A stretch of 64,000 nt of DNA. It comes from Pistacia vera. Lineage: Eukaryota > Streptophyta > Magnoliopsida > Sapindales > Anacardiaceae. Positions within the stretch are counted from its first letter, which is position 1. Each line of letters begins with the position of its first letter. Made by a program: the position numbers and the translations under genes. Below are positions 34,031 through 45,999 of the stretch, in pieces. The DNA is taken from assembly GCF_008641045.1 (NCBI RefSeq), contig NW_022196259.1, forward strand, positions 124,001 to 188,000. Direction: 5' to 3'. The notes beneath the pieces are model-generated. The model was given only the letters and a program-made list of their open reading frames with translations. It had not been told where the DNA came from and did not search any database.

Positions 34031-35275
34031 TTATGATGAGATTAACTTCTCTCCCTCAACATCTTGGGTCATTGACATAGGATGTGGTACTCACATTTGT
34101 ATGATGTCAGGGACTAAGGCAGAGTAGAGTGCTCGCCAAGGGAGAGGTGGACCTATGAGTTGGAAAGGAGCACATGGTTGCATTGCTGTAGGGACTTAGT
34201 TTATGTTTGCTAGGGCGTCTGTTGGAACACTACTGTTATCACGTACCTTCTATTTCTAGAAATATTATTTCAGTATCCGCTTGGATAATGTAGAGGTATC
34301 ATTTTGAGATATCAATAGATGTTGTCCTAGTTGAATGGTATTCTTTGGAATTGCAAGGTTATATAATGGTGTTATATGTTCTGATTAAACATAAAGATAT
34401 TCTCAAATTGAAACCAAGAAGCTAAACCTAGCGTCCAAACTAGACATATCCTGGCACTGTAGATTGGTTATGTTAATAAGACTCGCATTGCAAAACTTCA
34501 AAGGGAAGTTTTGGACCCTTTTGACTTTAGTCATTTGAGGATGGGAGTCATGACGTTAGGCAGATGACCAAGTCTCCTTTCACAGGACAAGAGTGAAAGG
34601 GCTATGAGCTATAGCATCATCCATAGTGATGTATGTGGTCCACAAAGTTGAAGAGAGGTGGATATTCATACTTCATCATTACTAATGATTTCGTAGATAT
34701 GGTTATGTCTACCTATGAGACATAAATCTGAAGCCTTGATAAATTCAAGGAATTGAATGAAGTACAAATTGTTGGGCAAAAGTTTAAAGCTCTTCGTCAG
34801 ATCGAGGAGGTGATACTTAAGCTCAGGGTTTTCAGGTACCTGAAGGAATGGGAATATATCAAACTCACCCCTCCTTATAACCCCAAACACATGGAGTGCC
34901 AGAAAGGTGATTTAACTTGCATTGTTTTGGGGTTATGCCCTAGAGACTGCTACTCACGTTTTGAGCCGTGCGCCGTCAAAGTCTGTAGATAAGACTCCAT
35001 ATGAACTATGGAGTGGGCGAAAGCCCAACTTGTCTTATCTAAAGATTTTGGGTTGCGAAGCTTATGTTAAGAAATTGACTTCGAACAAGCTGGGCCCAAA
35101 ATCCTGTAAATGTATATTTGTGGGGTATCCAAAGGAGACCAAAGGATACTACTTCTACCACCCAGAAGAGCGTAAAATTTTTGTTGATCGCTCTGGTGTC
35201 TTCCTAGAAAAGGAATATTTTCTAAGAAGTACTAGTGGGAGAAAAGTAAAACTTGATAAAGTTCTAGAACCATAG
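34031..35275 (+). pseudogene. Protease-integrase remnant (element D)
   Basis: The protease entry reads TSWVIDIGCGTHICMMSG near 34060; the active-site D-T/S-G is D-I-G here. Integrase core words appear as HSDVCGP near 34620 (first catalytic Asp) and LTPPYNPKHMECQKG near 34865. A deletion then removes the RRNRTLLDMV stretch. The C-terminal part 34922-35275 is a clean frame (FWGYALETATHVLSRAPSKS, GCEAYVKKL, YYFYHPEERK) ending at a TAG that replaces Gln. Confidence 0.85.
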
Positions 35276-37043
35276 GATATACTAGATGAAGGACGGAATG
35301 ATGTGCCACAGGAAGTGGTTGAGCATCAAGAGGAGGTTACTCCATAACTTGTGGATCAAAGTGAACCACCTCAGGTAGCACAAGAGCTATGTAGATCTAG
35401 GAGAGTACGCTATGAGTCCGAGAGATACAGTTATCTCGTGACTCAACATGGTGATGTACTAGTCTACCAAGACGATGAACCCAGAACCTACGAAGACACT
35501 ATATCGGATCCAGATTCTGTTAAATGGCTTGAAGCCATGAAATCTAAGATGGACTCCATGTACCAGAACTAGGTGTGGTCTCTGGTGGAACCACCTGAAG
35601 GGGTAAAACCCATAGGGTGTAAATGGGTCTTCAAGAAGAAGACTAACATGGATGGCAAGGTGCATACTTATAAAGCACAACCGGTTGCCAAAGGTTTCAA
35701 ACAAATTCATGGCATTGACTATAAAGAAACCTTTTCGCTAGTTGCCATGATTAAATCCATTCGGATTATGCTTGCGATTGTTGCATATCATGACTATGAG
35801 ATTTGGCAAATGGATGTCAAAACAGCTTTCCCGAACGGAAACCTTGAGGAGGATATGTATATGACACAGCTTGATGGTTTCGTTCTTGATGGGCAAGCTA
35901 ATAGGGTATGCAAGTTGCAGAGATCCATTTATGGACTCAAGCAAGCTTCAAGGAGCTAGAACATTTGTTTTGATTAAGCCGTAAAAGAATTTGGTTTTAT
36001 CAGGAACGAAGATGAGCCTTGTGTTTACAAGAAAGTGAGTGGGAACGCAGTAATATTCCTAGTGTTGTATGTTGATGACATACTTCTGATTGGGAATGAT
36101 ATACCGAACTTACAGTTGATAAAGACTTGGTTATCCAAGTGCTTCTCCATGAAGGACTTAGGGGAAGCAGCCTACATCCTTGGTATAAAGATCTATCATG
36201 ATAGATCGCGTAGGTTGCTTGGCCTAAGTCAGAGTGCATATATTGACAAAGTACTGAAAAGATTTAATATGGAAGAATCCAAAAAGGGATTTCTTCCAAT
36301 GTCACATGGTGTTTATCTCTCTAAAGAATGGTGTCCTAGAACACAAGATGAGAGAGATAGGATGAAGAGGTCCCATATGCATCAGTAATTGGATCCATCA
36401 TATTTGTCATGCTATGTACTCGGATTGATGTCTCATGTGCTTTAAGCACTTGTAGTAGATATCAATGCGTCACTGGATGGCTGTCAAGAATATTCTTAAG
36501 TACTTGAAAAGGACTAAGGATATGTTCTTGGTTTACGGAGGGGAAGATGAGCTCACTGTAAGAGGATACAATGATGCTAGTTTCCAAATAGACAAAGATG
36601 ATTATCGATCACAATCAGGGTTTGTATTTTGTCTCAATGGGGGTGCAGTGAGTTGGAAGAGCTCTAAGCAAAGCACTATAATGGACTCTACAATAGGGAT
36701 TGAGTATATTGCATTGTTAGATGCGGCCAAGGAGTCAGTCTGGATTAAGAAGTTCGTTACTGAACTTGGTGTGGTTCCCACGATTGTTGATCCAATAGAC
36801 ATTTATTGTGATAACAATAGAGCAATCGCTCAAGCTAGGGAACCACGGTCTCATCAGAAATCCAGACACATACTCAAACGATTCTATCTCATCAGAGAAA
36901 TAGTTGAAAGGAAAGATGTGCAGACTAGTAAAGTGCATACTAACGACAATCTCGCAGATCCACTGACAAAGCCTCTATCGCAGTAGAAGCATGAAAGGCA
37001 CTTGAGATCATTTGGTATAAAATACATGAATGATTGGCTATAG
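35276..37043 (+). pseudogene. Ty1/copia reverse transcriptase-RNase H (element D)
   Basis: The linker has a TAA at about 35346 and a TAG at 35570-35572, both shared with element C. Reverse transcriptase reads WSLVEPPEGVKPIGCKWVF, FKQIHGIDYKETFSLVA and QMDVKTAFPNGNLEEDMYM (Leu to Pro) to TAG 35957-35959. It resumes at 36035 with VLYVDDILLIGND and LGIKIYHDRSRRLLGLSQ. A frameshift near 36370 leads to RNase H (36465-36986): GYNDASF (Ser to Asn), GGAVSWKSSKQ, IYCDNNRAIAQ and SRHILKRFYLIREIVERKD. The end is MNDWL and TAG (37041-37043). It is the best preserved pol end of this family here, with about five lesions. Confidence 0.9.
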
Positions 37044-37044
37044 T

Positions 37045-37057
37045 GCAAGTGGGAGAT
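37045..37057 (+). promoter_or_regulatory. Polypurine tract of element D
   Basis: GCAAGTGGGAGAT-type tract directly before the LTR start at 37058; primer site for plus-strand DNA. Confidence 0.82.
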
Positions 37058-38840
37058 TGTTAGAGTAGATGCCCTAGAGCCAATCAATTATTGCTGAATT
37101 GACTCTTTGTAATAATGTTCATTGATCAATAAAAGGCGTTTTATACTATATCGCGTAAATCATCATTGTATGTATTGATATATGTCCTTAGAATGGTAGA
37201 ACTATGATGAGGGTATCAAGTGTTTCAAATCTTGATAGTGAGAACCCTATGAGCAAATATGGTAGCCATTCTAGAAACGTCCGTAGCCCCAATATTATTC
37301 TTAAGTAAGGGCACAGATAATACGGTAAGGCTATCATAGTGTTGAATGACCCTGTCAAAATGCAATGACTGATCTCACTTGTCAAGGTTGTTTGGTGACA
37401 ACCTGGTGTAACACATGGGTGCTTGCTACAGGCAAGTTCACTGGACTGACCCACCAAAGGATTCCATATGGATGGTAACCCTAGTGTCTGTGGAACAAAT
37501 CCTCTAACGAATGGTGGTGCATGTGATCCTTATACTTGAGATCACCGAAGTGCCTTGTGCACTGATTGGTGTAGTTTGATACTAGCCTAACGCAGTTCTA
37601 TTAAGAGTTGTCAATACGGTGGTGATTGGCTGCATCAAGGAGTGCATCAAGACTATGGTGGATAGACAGAGGATTCATCACTCTCGGGTATGGGAGAAGT
37701 TATCTCACGACGCAATTCAATAAATGGCAATGACACTGAAACTGTGGCCACAATAGGATTGAGTTGTTGCTCTATCCAGTTTATAATACAGGTCATTGGT
37801 CCAGTAACTGAATACACAATATCTAAAGTAACCAAAGGTTGACACTATTTCTATGCCTCGGTCTCGTCGAGATAACGGATGATGAAAGGATCAAATTGTA
37901 CGGTAACCATATCATTGACAGGTAGCTATTTCGCTGAATCCGAATCTATCGAGTGGCCATGATGCCTTGCTAGGGGTCAATCTTGGTCTGTATATAGTAA
38001 GACGATTAATTGGTGTTGATCGCGATACTATACACTACTGGTATGATGAGGAGCCTATGGGTCACACACATAGAAGATAATTGAAGGGCGTTTTCGTCTT
38101 TTTAGGCGAAAGGGTGTTTTGGTAATTTCACAGTGCAATTAAATTTGCTAAGGTCGTAGCCTTTTATTTAATTTGTTAGAAAAATTAAATAAGTGAGATT
38201 ACGTTTAAATATGTGTTCGTATATATTTAAATAAATTATTATTATTTTTAAATGTTAATATATATATTAAATCTATATTAATTGATTTTAATTGAGATAA
38301 TGATAAACAAAATTAAAATATTTAAATGGGAGTGTTTGGAAACAAGGGGTGCTTGGGATGGAGCCCAAGCCTATTCCATAAGGGAATAGGGAAATTAAAA
38401 TTACACTATAAAAGTAAAAGTTTAATTGAGAGATTATATGATTCATTCATTTCATTTTTCAAAGAAAAGAAAAGGTTACAGCTCCCAAATCACTCTCTCA
38501 CGCCAGATTTTGGTTTTGGTTTTAAATCAAATACTCTTCATTTCTTCTTTGTTCTTAAGGCTAAAGAGGATCTAGCAAATCCCTCTTTAGTTCCTTGCGA
38601 TTATCTTCGTGTGGACCACATCGGTTCGATCCTACACTTGGGTCGGTAGCAAAATACCTTCAGAGGCAAAGTTGGAGGAGCCTCCAAACGTGCGTATGAT
38701 TTCTTAAACTCTAAATTAATTTTCTGCAGATTCTTATTTCGATATAAACTGTAAATTTGTGCCTTAATCATGGTTCTATGGAATGATCTGTGTTGTTATT
38801 AATTTTGTTTTCCGCTGCCTCAATGGATCGTTTCCTAACA
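37058..38840 (+). repeat. Ang1 element D 3' LTR, complete
   Basis: 1783 bases, TGTTAGAGTAGATGCCC to GATCGTTTCCTAACA. A TATA box TATAAAA is at 38407-38413, with the conserved GGATCTAGCAAATCC block near 38567. Together with the LTR at 10081 it defines the family length. Confidence 0.92.
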
Positions 38841-39105
38841 AACCCCTCTTTAGTTCGTTAGAGTTATCTTCATGTGGACTACGTTGGTTTGATCCTACAC
38901 TTGGTTGGTAGCGAAATTTGTTCAGAGACAAACTTGGAGGAGCCTCCAAACATGCATATGATTTCTTAAACTCTAAACTAAAATCTACAGATTCTTAGTT
39001 AATATGTATAAACTGTAAATTTGTACCTAGATCTTGGTTCTAAGGAACGATCCATGGGTAATTTTTTTTTTATTTTTCGCTGCGTAACTGGATCGTTTGC
39101 TAACA
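38841..39105 (+). repeat. Extra Ang1 LTR tail
   Basis: A second copy of the last 265 bases of the LTR (AACCCCTCTTTAG to GTTTGCTAACA) follows the complete LTR head to tail with no spacer. It diverges clearly from it (TTTATTTTTCGCTGCGTAACTGG near the end), so it is not a simple recent duplication. Confidence 0.85.
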
Positions 39106-39894
39106 ATAGTGTCAACCTCAGATATCCTCGACATGTTTGTATTCAATTACTGGACCAATGACAGGAATATTAAATTGGATTAAGCATCAACTCAATTCCA
39201 CTGTGACCACAAATTTACTGTCATTGCCATTTACTGAATTACCCAATGAGATAACTTCTCTCGTACCTAGGAGTGATGAATCCTTTGAAAATCCACCATA
39301 GTCTCGATACACTTCTCAATATAGCCAATTACTACCATATTGATAGCTTTGAATAGAACTACGTTGAGCTAGTGTCAAACTACACCAATTGGAGCACAAG
39401 GTGCTCTGATGATCTCAAGTCTAAGGATCACATGCACCGCCATCCGTTAGAGGATTCATGCCATATACATTAGGGTCACCATCCATATGGAATACTCTGG
39501 TAGGTTTGTCCAGTGAACTTGCCTCTAGCAAGCACCCATACGTTGCACCAGGTTGTCGGCAAACAACCTTGACAAGTGAGATCAGTCACTGCCTTTCTAT
39601 ATGGTCGTTCAACACTATAATAGCCTTACCGTATTATCTGTGTCCTTGGTCAGAATAATACTAGGGCTACGGACGTTTCTAGAATGGCCACCATATGTGA
39701 TCATAGGGTTCTCACTATCAAGATTTGAAACACTTGATACCCTTGTCACGGTTCTACCATCCTAAGGACATATATCAGTACATATAATATGATTTACGTG
39801 ATATAATAGAATATGCCTTTTATTGATAAATAAACATTATTACAAAGAGTCAATTTTACAATAATTGATTGGCTCTTGGGCACCTACTCTAACA
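39106..39894 (-). repeat. Ang1 LTR fragment, minus strand
   Basis: Starts inside the LTR (ATAGTGTCAACCTCAGATATCC) and ends at the terminal CACCTACTCTAACA (39894). It is the sense 5' half only. Confidence 0.85.
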
Positions 39895-40782
39895 AACATG
39901 ACATTACTCATTCGGATTCGATTGATATCCACTACAAGTGCTTAAAGCACATTAGATATCAGTCTGAGCATACAAGATGGATCCACTTGCTGAAACATGT
40001 GGGATCCTCTTCATTCTATCTCCCTTATCATGTGGTTTAGGACACATATCTTTAGAGAGATAGACACCATATGCCATCAAAATAAATCCCTTCTTGGATT
40101 CTTCCATACTGAATTTATTTAGTACCTTGTCTATGTACTCTGACATAGGCTAAGCAACCTGCCCTATCTACCACGATAGATCTTTATTCCGAGAATGTAG
40201 GCTGCTTCTCCTAAGTCCTTCGTGGAAAAGCACTTGGATAACCAAGTCTTTATCGACTGCAAGTTCGGTATATCATTCCTGATCAGAAGTATGTCATCAA
40301 CATACAACACTAGGAATGCCACTTTGCTCCTACTTACTTTCTTGTAAATACAGGCCTCATCTTCATTCTTGATAAAAACCGAAGAATTTTACGGCTTCAT
40401 CAAAACGAATGTTCTAGATTCTTGAAGCTTGCTTGTGTCCATATATGGACCTCTGCAACTTGCATATCTTATTAGCTTGCCTATCAAGAACAAAACCATC
40501 GAGTTGTGTATATACACATCCTCTTCAAGGTTTCCATTCAGGAAAGCGATTTTGAAATTCATTTGCCAAATCTCATAGTCATTAGCTTGTCCATCGAGAA
40601 TGAAACCATCGGGTTGTGCCATATACACATCCTCTTCAAGGTTTCCATTCAGGAAAGCTATTTTGACATCCATTTGCCAAATTTCATAGTCAGGATATGC
40701 AGCAATTGCAAGCATAATCCATATGGATTTAATTATGGCAACTGGCACAAAGGTTTCTTCATAGTCAGTACCATGAATTTGT
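39895..40782 (-). pseudogene. Ty1/copia reverse transcriptase fragment with internal duplication
   Basis: The minus strand reads SEYIDKVLNKFSMEESKKGF (39952-40146), the YVDD region near 40300 and, at 40389-40782, DYEIWQMDVKIAFLNGNLEEDVYMAQ. A segment encoding DYEIWQM...NLEEDVY is present twice in tandem. The TAG at 40414-40416 replaces the same Trp as in the other Ang1 copies. RNase H, polypurine tract and integrase are missing. It is cut at 40782 by the LTR of element F. Confidence 0.85.
40471..40691 (-). repeat. 110-bp tandem duplication within reverse transcriptase
   Basis: Unit 1 (40471-40580) and unit 2 (40581-40691) both begin TTAGCTTG and end CATAGTCA. They differ at about a dozen sites. 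Element B has one unit at the matching place (about 13010-13120). Confidence 0.82.
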
Positions 40783-42624
40783 TGTAAGTAAGTGATTAGG
40801 TTCGCGTAGCGGAACAAGCGTAATATTAAAATGAAAAGATCACTTACTTGAACCAAGATCCAAGTACAGATTATAACGTTTTTCATGCATAAACTAAAAT
40901 GTAAAATAAAATCTGTTTAAAGCAAATCCATACAAGGATTTAGTTCATATCGACGTTTGGAGGCTCCTCTGAATATTTCTAACTTCGCTTACGAACACCG
41001 TTCAATGGTTATTGTTCACCATAACTATTCACCGGATACAGTTCACCAAAATTGTTCATTGGATTCTATTTACTAATTTATCCAATGTAGGATTGCACTC
41101 ACGGAAATCCACTCAAAGATAATCCGAAGAATCGACAATTGTTTTGCTAGAACAATTGCCGTCTTCAAGAATCAAGAACAATCAAAGGGAAAAGAAAAAT
41201 TTTTCTTTTCACTCAAAGGTGAAAATGTGAGAGAGAGAGAGAGAGATAGGGTGGCTAGGGTTATTAAAACCCTATTCCAATAAGGAATACCCATGGGCAA
41301 AAGCGTAAGCTTACCCTTGCAACCAAACACCATGTAATTTGTATTTTAAATTAATTAATTATTATTATAATTAAAATATATTAATATACATATATATAAT
41401 AATATATTAACATTTAATTAATAATAACAATTCATTTAAATATATGCATACATGTATTTACATACAATCTCACGTATTTAATTTTAATATCAAATTAAAT
41501 ACAGGTAACAACCTCAGTAAACTTAATTGCATCGTGAGATTACCAAAATACCCTTTCATCTTGAAAGACGAAAATACTCTTCTCACAAAATGATTCTTAA
41601 ATTATCTTTTAAGTGTGTGACCCGTAGGCTCCTCATCTTATCGGCAGTGTGTAGTATTGCGATTAACACCAATTAATCGTCTCATGACACACATATCAAG
41701 ATTGGCCCCTAGCAAGGCATCATGGCCACTCGATAGATTCGGATTCTGCGAAACCGCAGCCTGTCAACGATATGGTTACCATGCAATCAAATCCTTTCAT
41801 CAACTATTATCTCATCGAGACTGAGGTACATAAATAGTGTCAACCTCAGATATCCTCGATGTGTTTGTATTCAGTTACTAGACCAATGATAGGAATATCA
41901 AATTCAATTGAGCAACAACTCAATCTCACTGTGGCCACAGATTTAGTGTCATTGCCATTTACTGAATTACCCAGTGAGATAATTTCTCCTGTACCCAGGA
42001 GTGACGAATCCTTTGTTGATCCATCATAGTCTCGATACACTTCTCAATGTAGCCAATCACTACCGTATTGATAGCTCTGAATAGGACTACGTTGGGCTAG
42101 TGTCAAACTACACCAATTGGTGCACAAGGTGCTCTGGTGATCTCAAGTCTAAGGATCACATGCACCACCATCCGTCAGAGGATTTATTCCATAGACACTA
42201 GGGTTACCATCCATATGGAATCCTCTGGTGGGTCTGTCCAGTGAACTTGCCTCTAGCAAGCACCCATGTGTTACATCAGGTTATCGGCAAACAACCTTAA
42301 CAAGTAAGATCAGTCACTGCCTTTCGACAGGATCGTTCAACACTATGATAGCCTTACTGTATTATTTGTGTCCTTGGTCAGAATAATACTGGGGCTACGG
42401 ATATTTCTAGAATGGCCACCATATATGATCATAAGGTTCTCACTATCAAGATTTGAAAACACTTGATACCCTCGTCATGGTTCTACTATCCTACGGATAT
42501 ATCATTTCATATAAATATGATTTACGTGATATAGTGGATAATGCCTTTTTTATTGATTAATAAACATTATTACAAAGAGTCAATTCCACAATAATTGATT
42601 GGCTCTAGGGCACATACTCCAACA
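40783..42624 (-). repeat. Ang1-related element F 3' LTR
   Basis: 1842 bases. In sense orientation it starts TGTTGGAGTATGTGCCC and ends CACTTACTTACA, so its 3' terminus differs from the CCTAACA of the other copies; it is probably a separate subfamily. It contains a (GA)n tract at 41229-41246. To its left is the reverse transcriptase fragment it interrupts; to its right a polypurine tract reads TACAAGTGAGAGAT on the minus strand. Confidence 0.86.
41229..41246. repeat. GA microsatellite in LTR
   Basis: Nine GA units in the LTR of element F, near its sense promoter region. The copy-2 LTR is truncated before this point. Confidence 0.85.
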
Positions 42625-43656
42625 ATCTCTCACTTGTACTATAGTCAATCATTCATGTATTTAACATCGAATGACCCAAGTGCCCATCATGCTTCTGCTC
42701 CAACCAAAATTTCAATAGTGGGTTAGTAGGTATTTTACAAATCTGCACATTCTCTTTCTGATTGACTACTCGATCAAGTTGAATCAACTGAGTAAGTGTT
42801 TGGATTACTGGTGAGACCGTGATTCCTCAACCACAACAATGGCTCCATTGTTATCGTAGTAGTACTTTACTAGATCGCCAATGCTTGGAACCACATCAAG
42901 TTCAGTAATGAACTTCTTGATCCAAATCGCCTATACGGCTGCATTAAACAATGTGATATACTTAGCATCAATAGTAGAATCTGCTACAGTACTTAGCTTC
43001 GAGCTGTTCCAAATCATTGCAGCTCTATTGAGATAAAATCTAAACTCGAATTGCAAGTGAAAATCATCTTTTTCTGTTTTGGAGATTAGCATCACTGTAT
43101 CTTCTTACAGTGAGCTCATCTACCCCAATCCAAGAACAAATCCTTAGTCCTCTTCAAGTACTTGAGGATGTCCATTGACACTCATCCAGTGTCACTTACT
43201 AGGATCTGATCGATATCTTCTACAAGTACTTCATGCACATAAGACATCAATCCGAGTACATGACATCACGTTGCTTACTTGGATCCAATCGATATCTACT
43301 ACAAATGCTCCATGCACATGAGATATTACTCTGAGCATGCAATCAGAGCATCGCTCACTTGGATCCGCTTGATATCCCTTACAAGTGTCTAATGCACATG
43401 AGATATCAATCTAAGCATACAAGATGGATCCAATTGCTGATGCATATGGGATCCTCTTCATTCTATCTCTCTCATTGTATGGTTTAGGACACATATCCTT
43501 AAAGAGATAGACAACATGTGCAACCGGAAGAAATCCCTTCTTGGATTCTTCCATACTGAATCTATTCAATACCTTGTCTATGTACTCTAACTTAGGCTAG
43601 GCAACGTACCCGATCTACCACGATAGATCTTCATTCCAAGAATGTAGGGTGGTTCT
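42625..43656 (-). pseudogene. RNase H/reverse transcriptase remnant (element F, copy 1)
   Basis: Heavily decayed minus-strand pol end. The recognisable order is end-of-pol words near 42640 (NDWL region), RNase H words at 42740-43100, an 80-bp segment repeated three times (from 43202), and reverse transcriptase words near 43440-43560 (EESKKGFLP). It is interrupted at 43656 by an Ang2 element; its continuation must lie beyond the window. Confidence 0.78.
43202..43440 (-). repeat. 80-bp triplication in element F pol
   Basis: Three tandem units start with GGATCTGATCGATATC (43202), GGATCCAATCGATATC (43281) and GGATCCGCTTGATATC (43361), spaced 79 and 80 bases. Element B carries this segment once (about 12440). 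The same triplication, with the same spacing, is in copy 2 at 55124, 55203 and 55283. Confidence 0.85.
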
Positions 43657-45331
43657 TGTTGGGATTCATGCATTTTGGACATGGAAATGGAGAGAAAATG
43701 ATGATCAAGATGATGGATGCAAGGTAGAACACAAACATAACACATAAGCCCAAAAAATTTCAAAGTAAGGATGGAATATTACCTACTCCTTTGCTATTCA
43801 ACACTTGAATCTTCTTTCTTGGAATCTTAGTTCTTCAAGTGAACTTGAAGAACCTCAAAATGTGATCCACACAAGTCAAGGAAGAGAGAGGCGAGAGAGT
43901 GAGAGTGAAAATGAGAGAGTGATTTTGCTTTTAATTGATTCAATTCCATTAAAATGGTATAAAACTTAATTAATATACCATGGGCACAAAGTGTAATTTT
44001 AAATTGTTTTGGGAAGGCCTCAAACAATTTAAAATTAACTTGAGAATAAACATTTATGTCAAGTCCTTGGTTTTATGGTTAATTCATAATTAGACCAAAT
44101 TTTAATTCCATTAAATATTCTAACCCTTTAGAATAAAACCAATGCACTTTTGTCCCTATCATTGAATCCAATTCAATAATAATATTTAATAAATCCTTAT
44201 TACCCTTGGTTAGTGCTAGCTATTCATGGATAATCATTTCTCACCAATACATTAATTCAGATGCAATCATTTACATCCGAACATCATTAATCTTATTAAT
44301 GATATGTATTACTCTCTCTCCTTGAGCTTGGTTTTATGTGTGACCATTTTGGTTCACTGTGATCTAGCCGTGGGCCCAATATCTGATTTTGATATGTTTC
44401 ATTATAATTCTTTATAATCATCAAAACTCCCACTGATTATGGTAGACGTCTAGCAATGTTCCATAACCCCTAAACCACAATGAAGTGTAAACTCCAATGA
44501 ACCTATTTTGATCGTATGTACTGTGTAGTCAAATCCCTCCGTTATCTAATCCCGATTAAGAATGGTTCATGGTATGTCAAAACCTTTAACTTAATCATTA
44601 ATCGAATTGTCAACAGATACAATGGAACTCGTCAACATGAAACCACTTTTCATCAGACATTCATTATACTCTGGCCAAAGATTTCCCTTTTCCAATGCTT
44701 ATTGACATTCGTCTGGGAACTCGAGATTGGACTATTATGAGTTAACGGATCCCATCTTGACCATCACTTGTCCTTGCACATGAATAACATATGACCAAAC
44801 TGGCTTATTACACAAGACATGACTAGTCTTGTGCTTATACACCATATGAACCATATGCATCCTATGTTGAATCCAACCGTTATGTCTTAGGTCTAAGAAT
44901 TAGTGGTATACTAGCCCGATCCTACGATGCATCATTGACCATATCCATGTGATTCATCATAATCGGTCGTATTCGATAAACAGTTCACTAACTGTTTATT
45001 CATGTTGATGCCTTAGTGACATACCTCTTATAATCACCCACACTAATGCCATCACATGATATTCAATGGAGACGTTCAGCATGCCTACTATGCAATGTTA
45101 TAGCCCAATTAACATTACTTGCGTAGGGAATTGTTTGATGATTTGATCTTCTGAAGATCCATGTCATCTGGACATTTCACATTTCACACGCAATATTAAA
45201 TATAATATAATATAAATGAAGCAGAAAATCAACATGTGAAATAAGAACACCTTCTTTTATTCATAATACATTTACAAGATATAATGTCCTGAAACCAATA
45301 ACACGATTGGTTCCTAGGGCATACATTAACA
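43657..45331 (-). repeat. Ang2 copia element E1 3' LTR
   Basis: 1675 bases. In sense orientation it starts TGTTAATGTATGCCCTAGG and ends GCATGAATCCCAACA. It shares the GCCCTAG(A)G/ACCAATC layout with Ang1 but is otherwise different. A (GA)-rich stretch and TATAAAAC-like words lie near 43920-43970. The left flank GTTCT (43652-43656) is the candidate target duplication; the matching right flank is not in the window. Confidence 0.86.
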
Positions 45332-45999
45332 AAACTCCCACTTGCACTAGAGCCAATCGCTATGGTATCTAATACCCATCTTTTCAAGATGATAGTCCAA
45401 CTGCTTCTGTGTCATCACTTTAGTGAGTGTGTCAACTACATTCTCTGCTGAAGGTGTTTTCTGTACCAAAATTTCTCCAGCTCCAACGAATTCTCTCAAA
45501 ATGTGATATTTACGCTGAATATGTTTTGACTTCTGGTGTGCTCTTGGCTCATTTGCCTGTGCAATAGCACCAGTATTGTCACAGTACAAGGTTATTGGAT
45601 AAACCATGTTTGGAACCACACCAAGTTCAGTCATGAACTTGCGCATCCAGACACCTTCCTTTACCACTTCTGAAGAGGCAATGTATTCAGCTCCAGTTGT
45701 GGAATCGGCAATAGTTGGTTGTTTAGAACTCTTCCAACTGACTGCTCCTCCATTGCATATGAAAATGAACCCGAATGTAGACTTTCTATCATCCATATCT
45801 GATTGAAAATCAGAATCAGAGTATCCTTCAATTTTCAACTCTGAACCTCCGTAACTTAGTATTAGATCTTTAGTTCTTCTTAAGTACTTAAAGATCGTCT
45901 TAACAGCTAACCAGTGTTTTTCTGCTGGGTCAGACTGATATCTACTTGTAACACTCACAACATATGCAATATCAGGCCTAGTAAATACATTGCGTATAT
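45332..45999 (-). pseudogene. Ty1/copia RNase H (element E1)
   Basis: A 203-residue frame (45347-45958) is open. It has GYSDSDFQSDMDDRKSTFGF, GGAVSWKSSKQPTIADSTTG, AEYIASS, LYCDNTGAIAQANEPRAHQK and ends MGIRYHSDWL with stop. The acidic RNase H residues (Asp in YSDSDF, Glu in AEY, Asp in YCDN) are present, so this domain looks intact. It degrades the RNA of the RNA/DNA hybrid. A polypurine tract GCAAGTGGGAGT (minus) lies between the stop and the LTR. It is the best preserved coding segment of the window. Confidence 0.9.

Noticed and set aside
41229..41246. GAGA tract as a regulatory element
   Set aside because: Simple (GA)9 repeat; a role cannot be told from a microsatellite by sequence alone.
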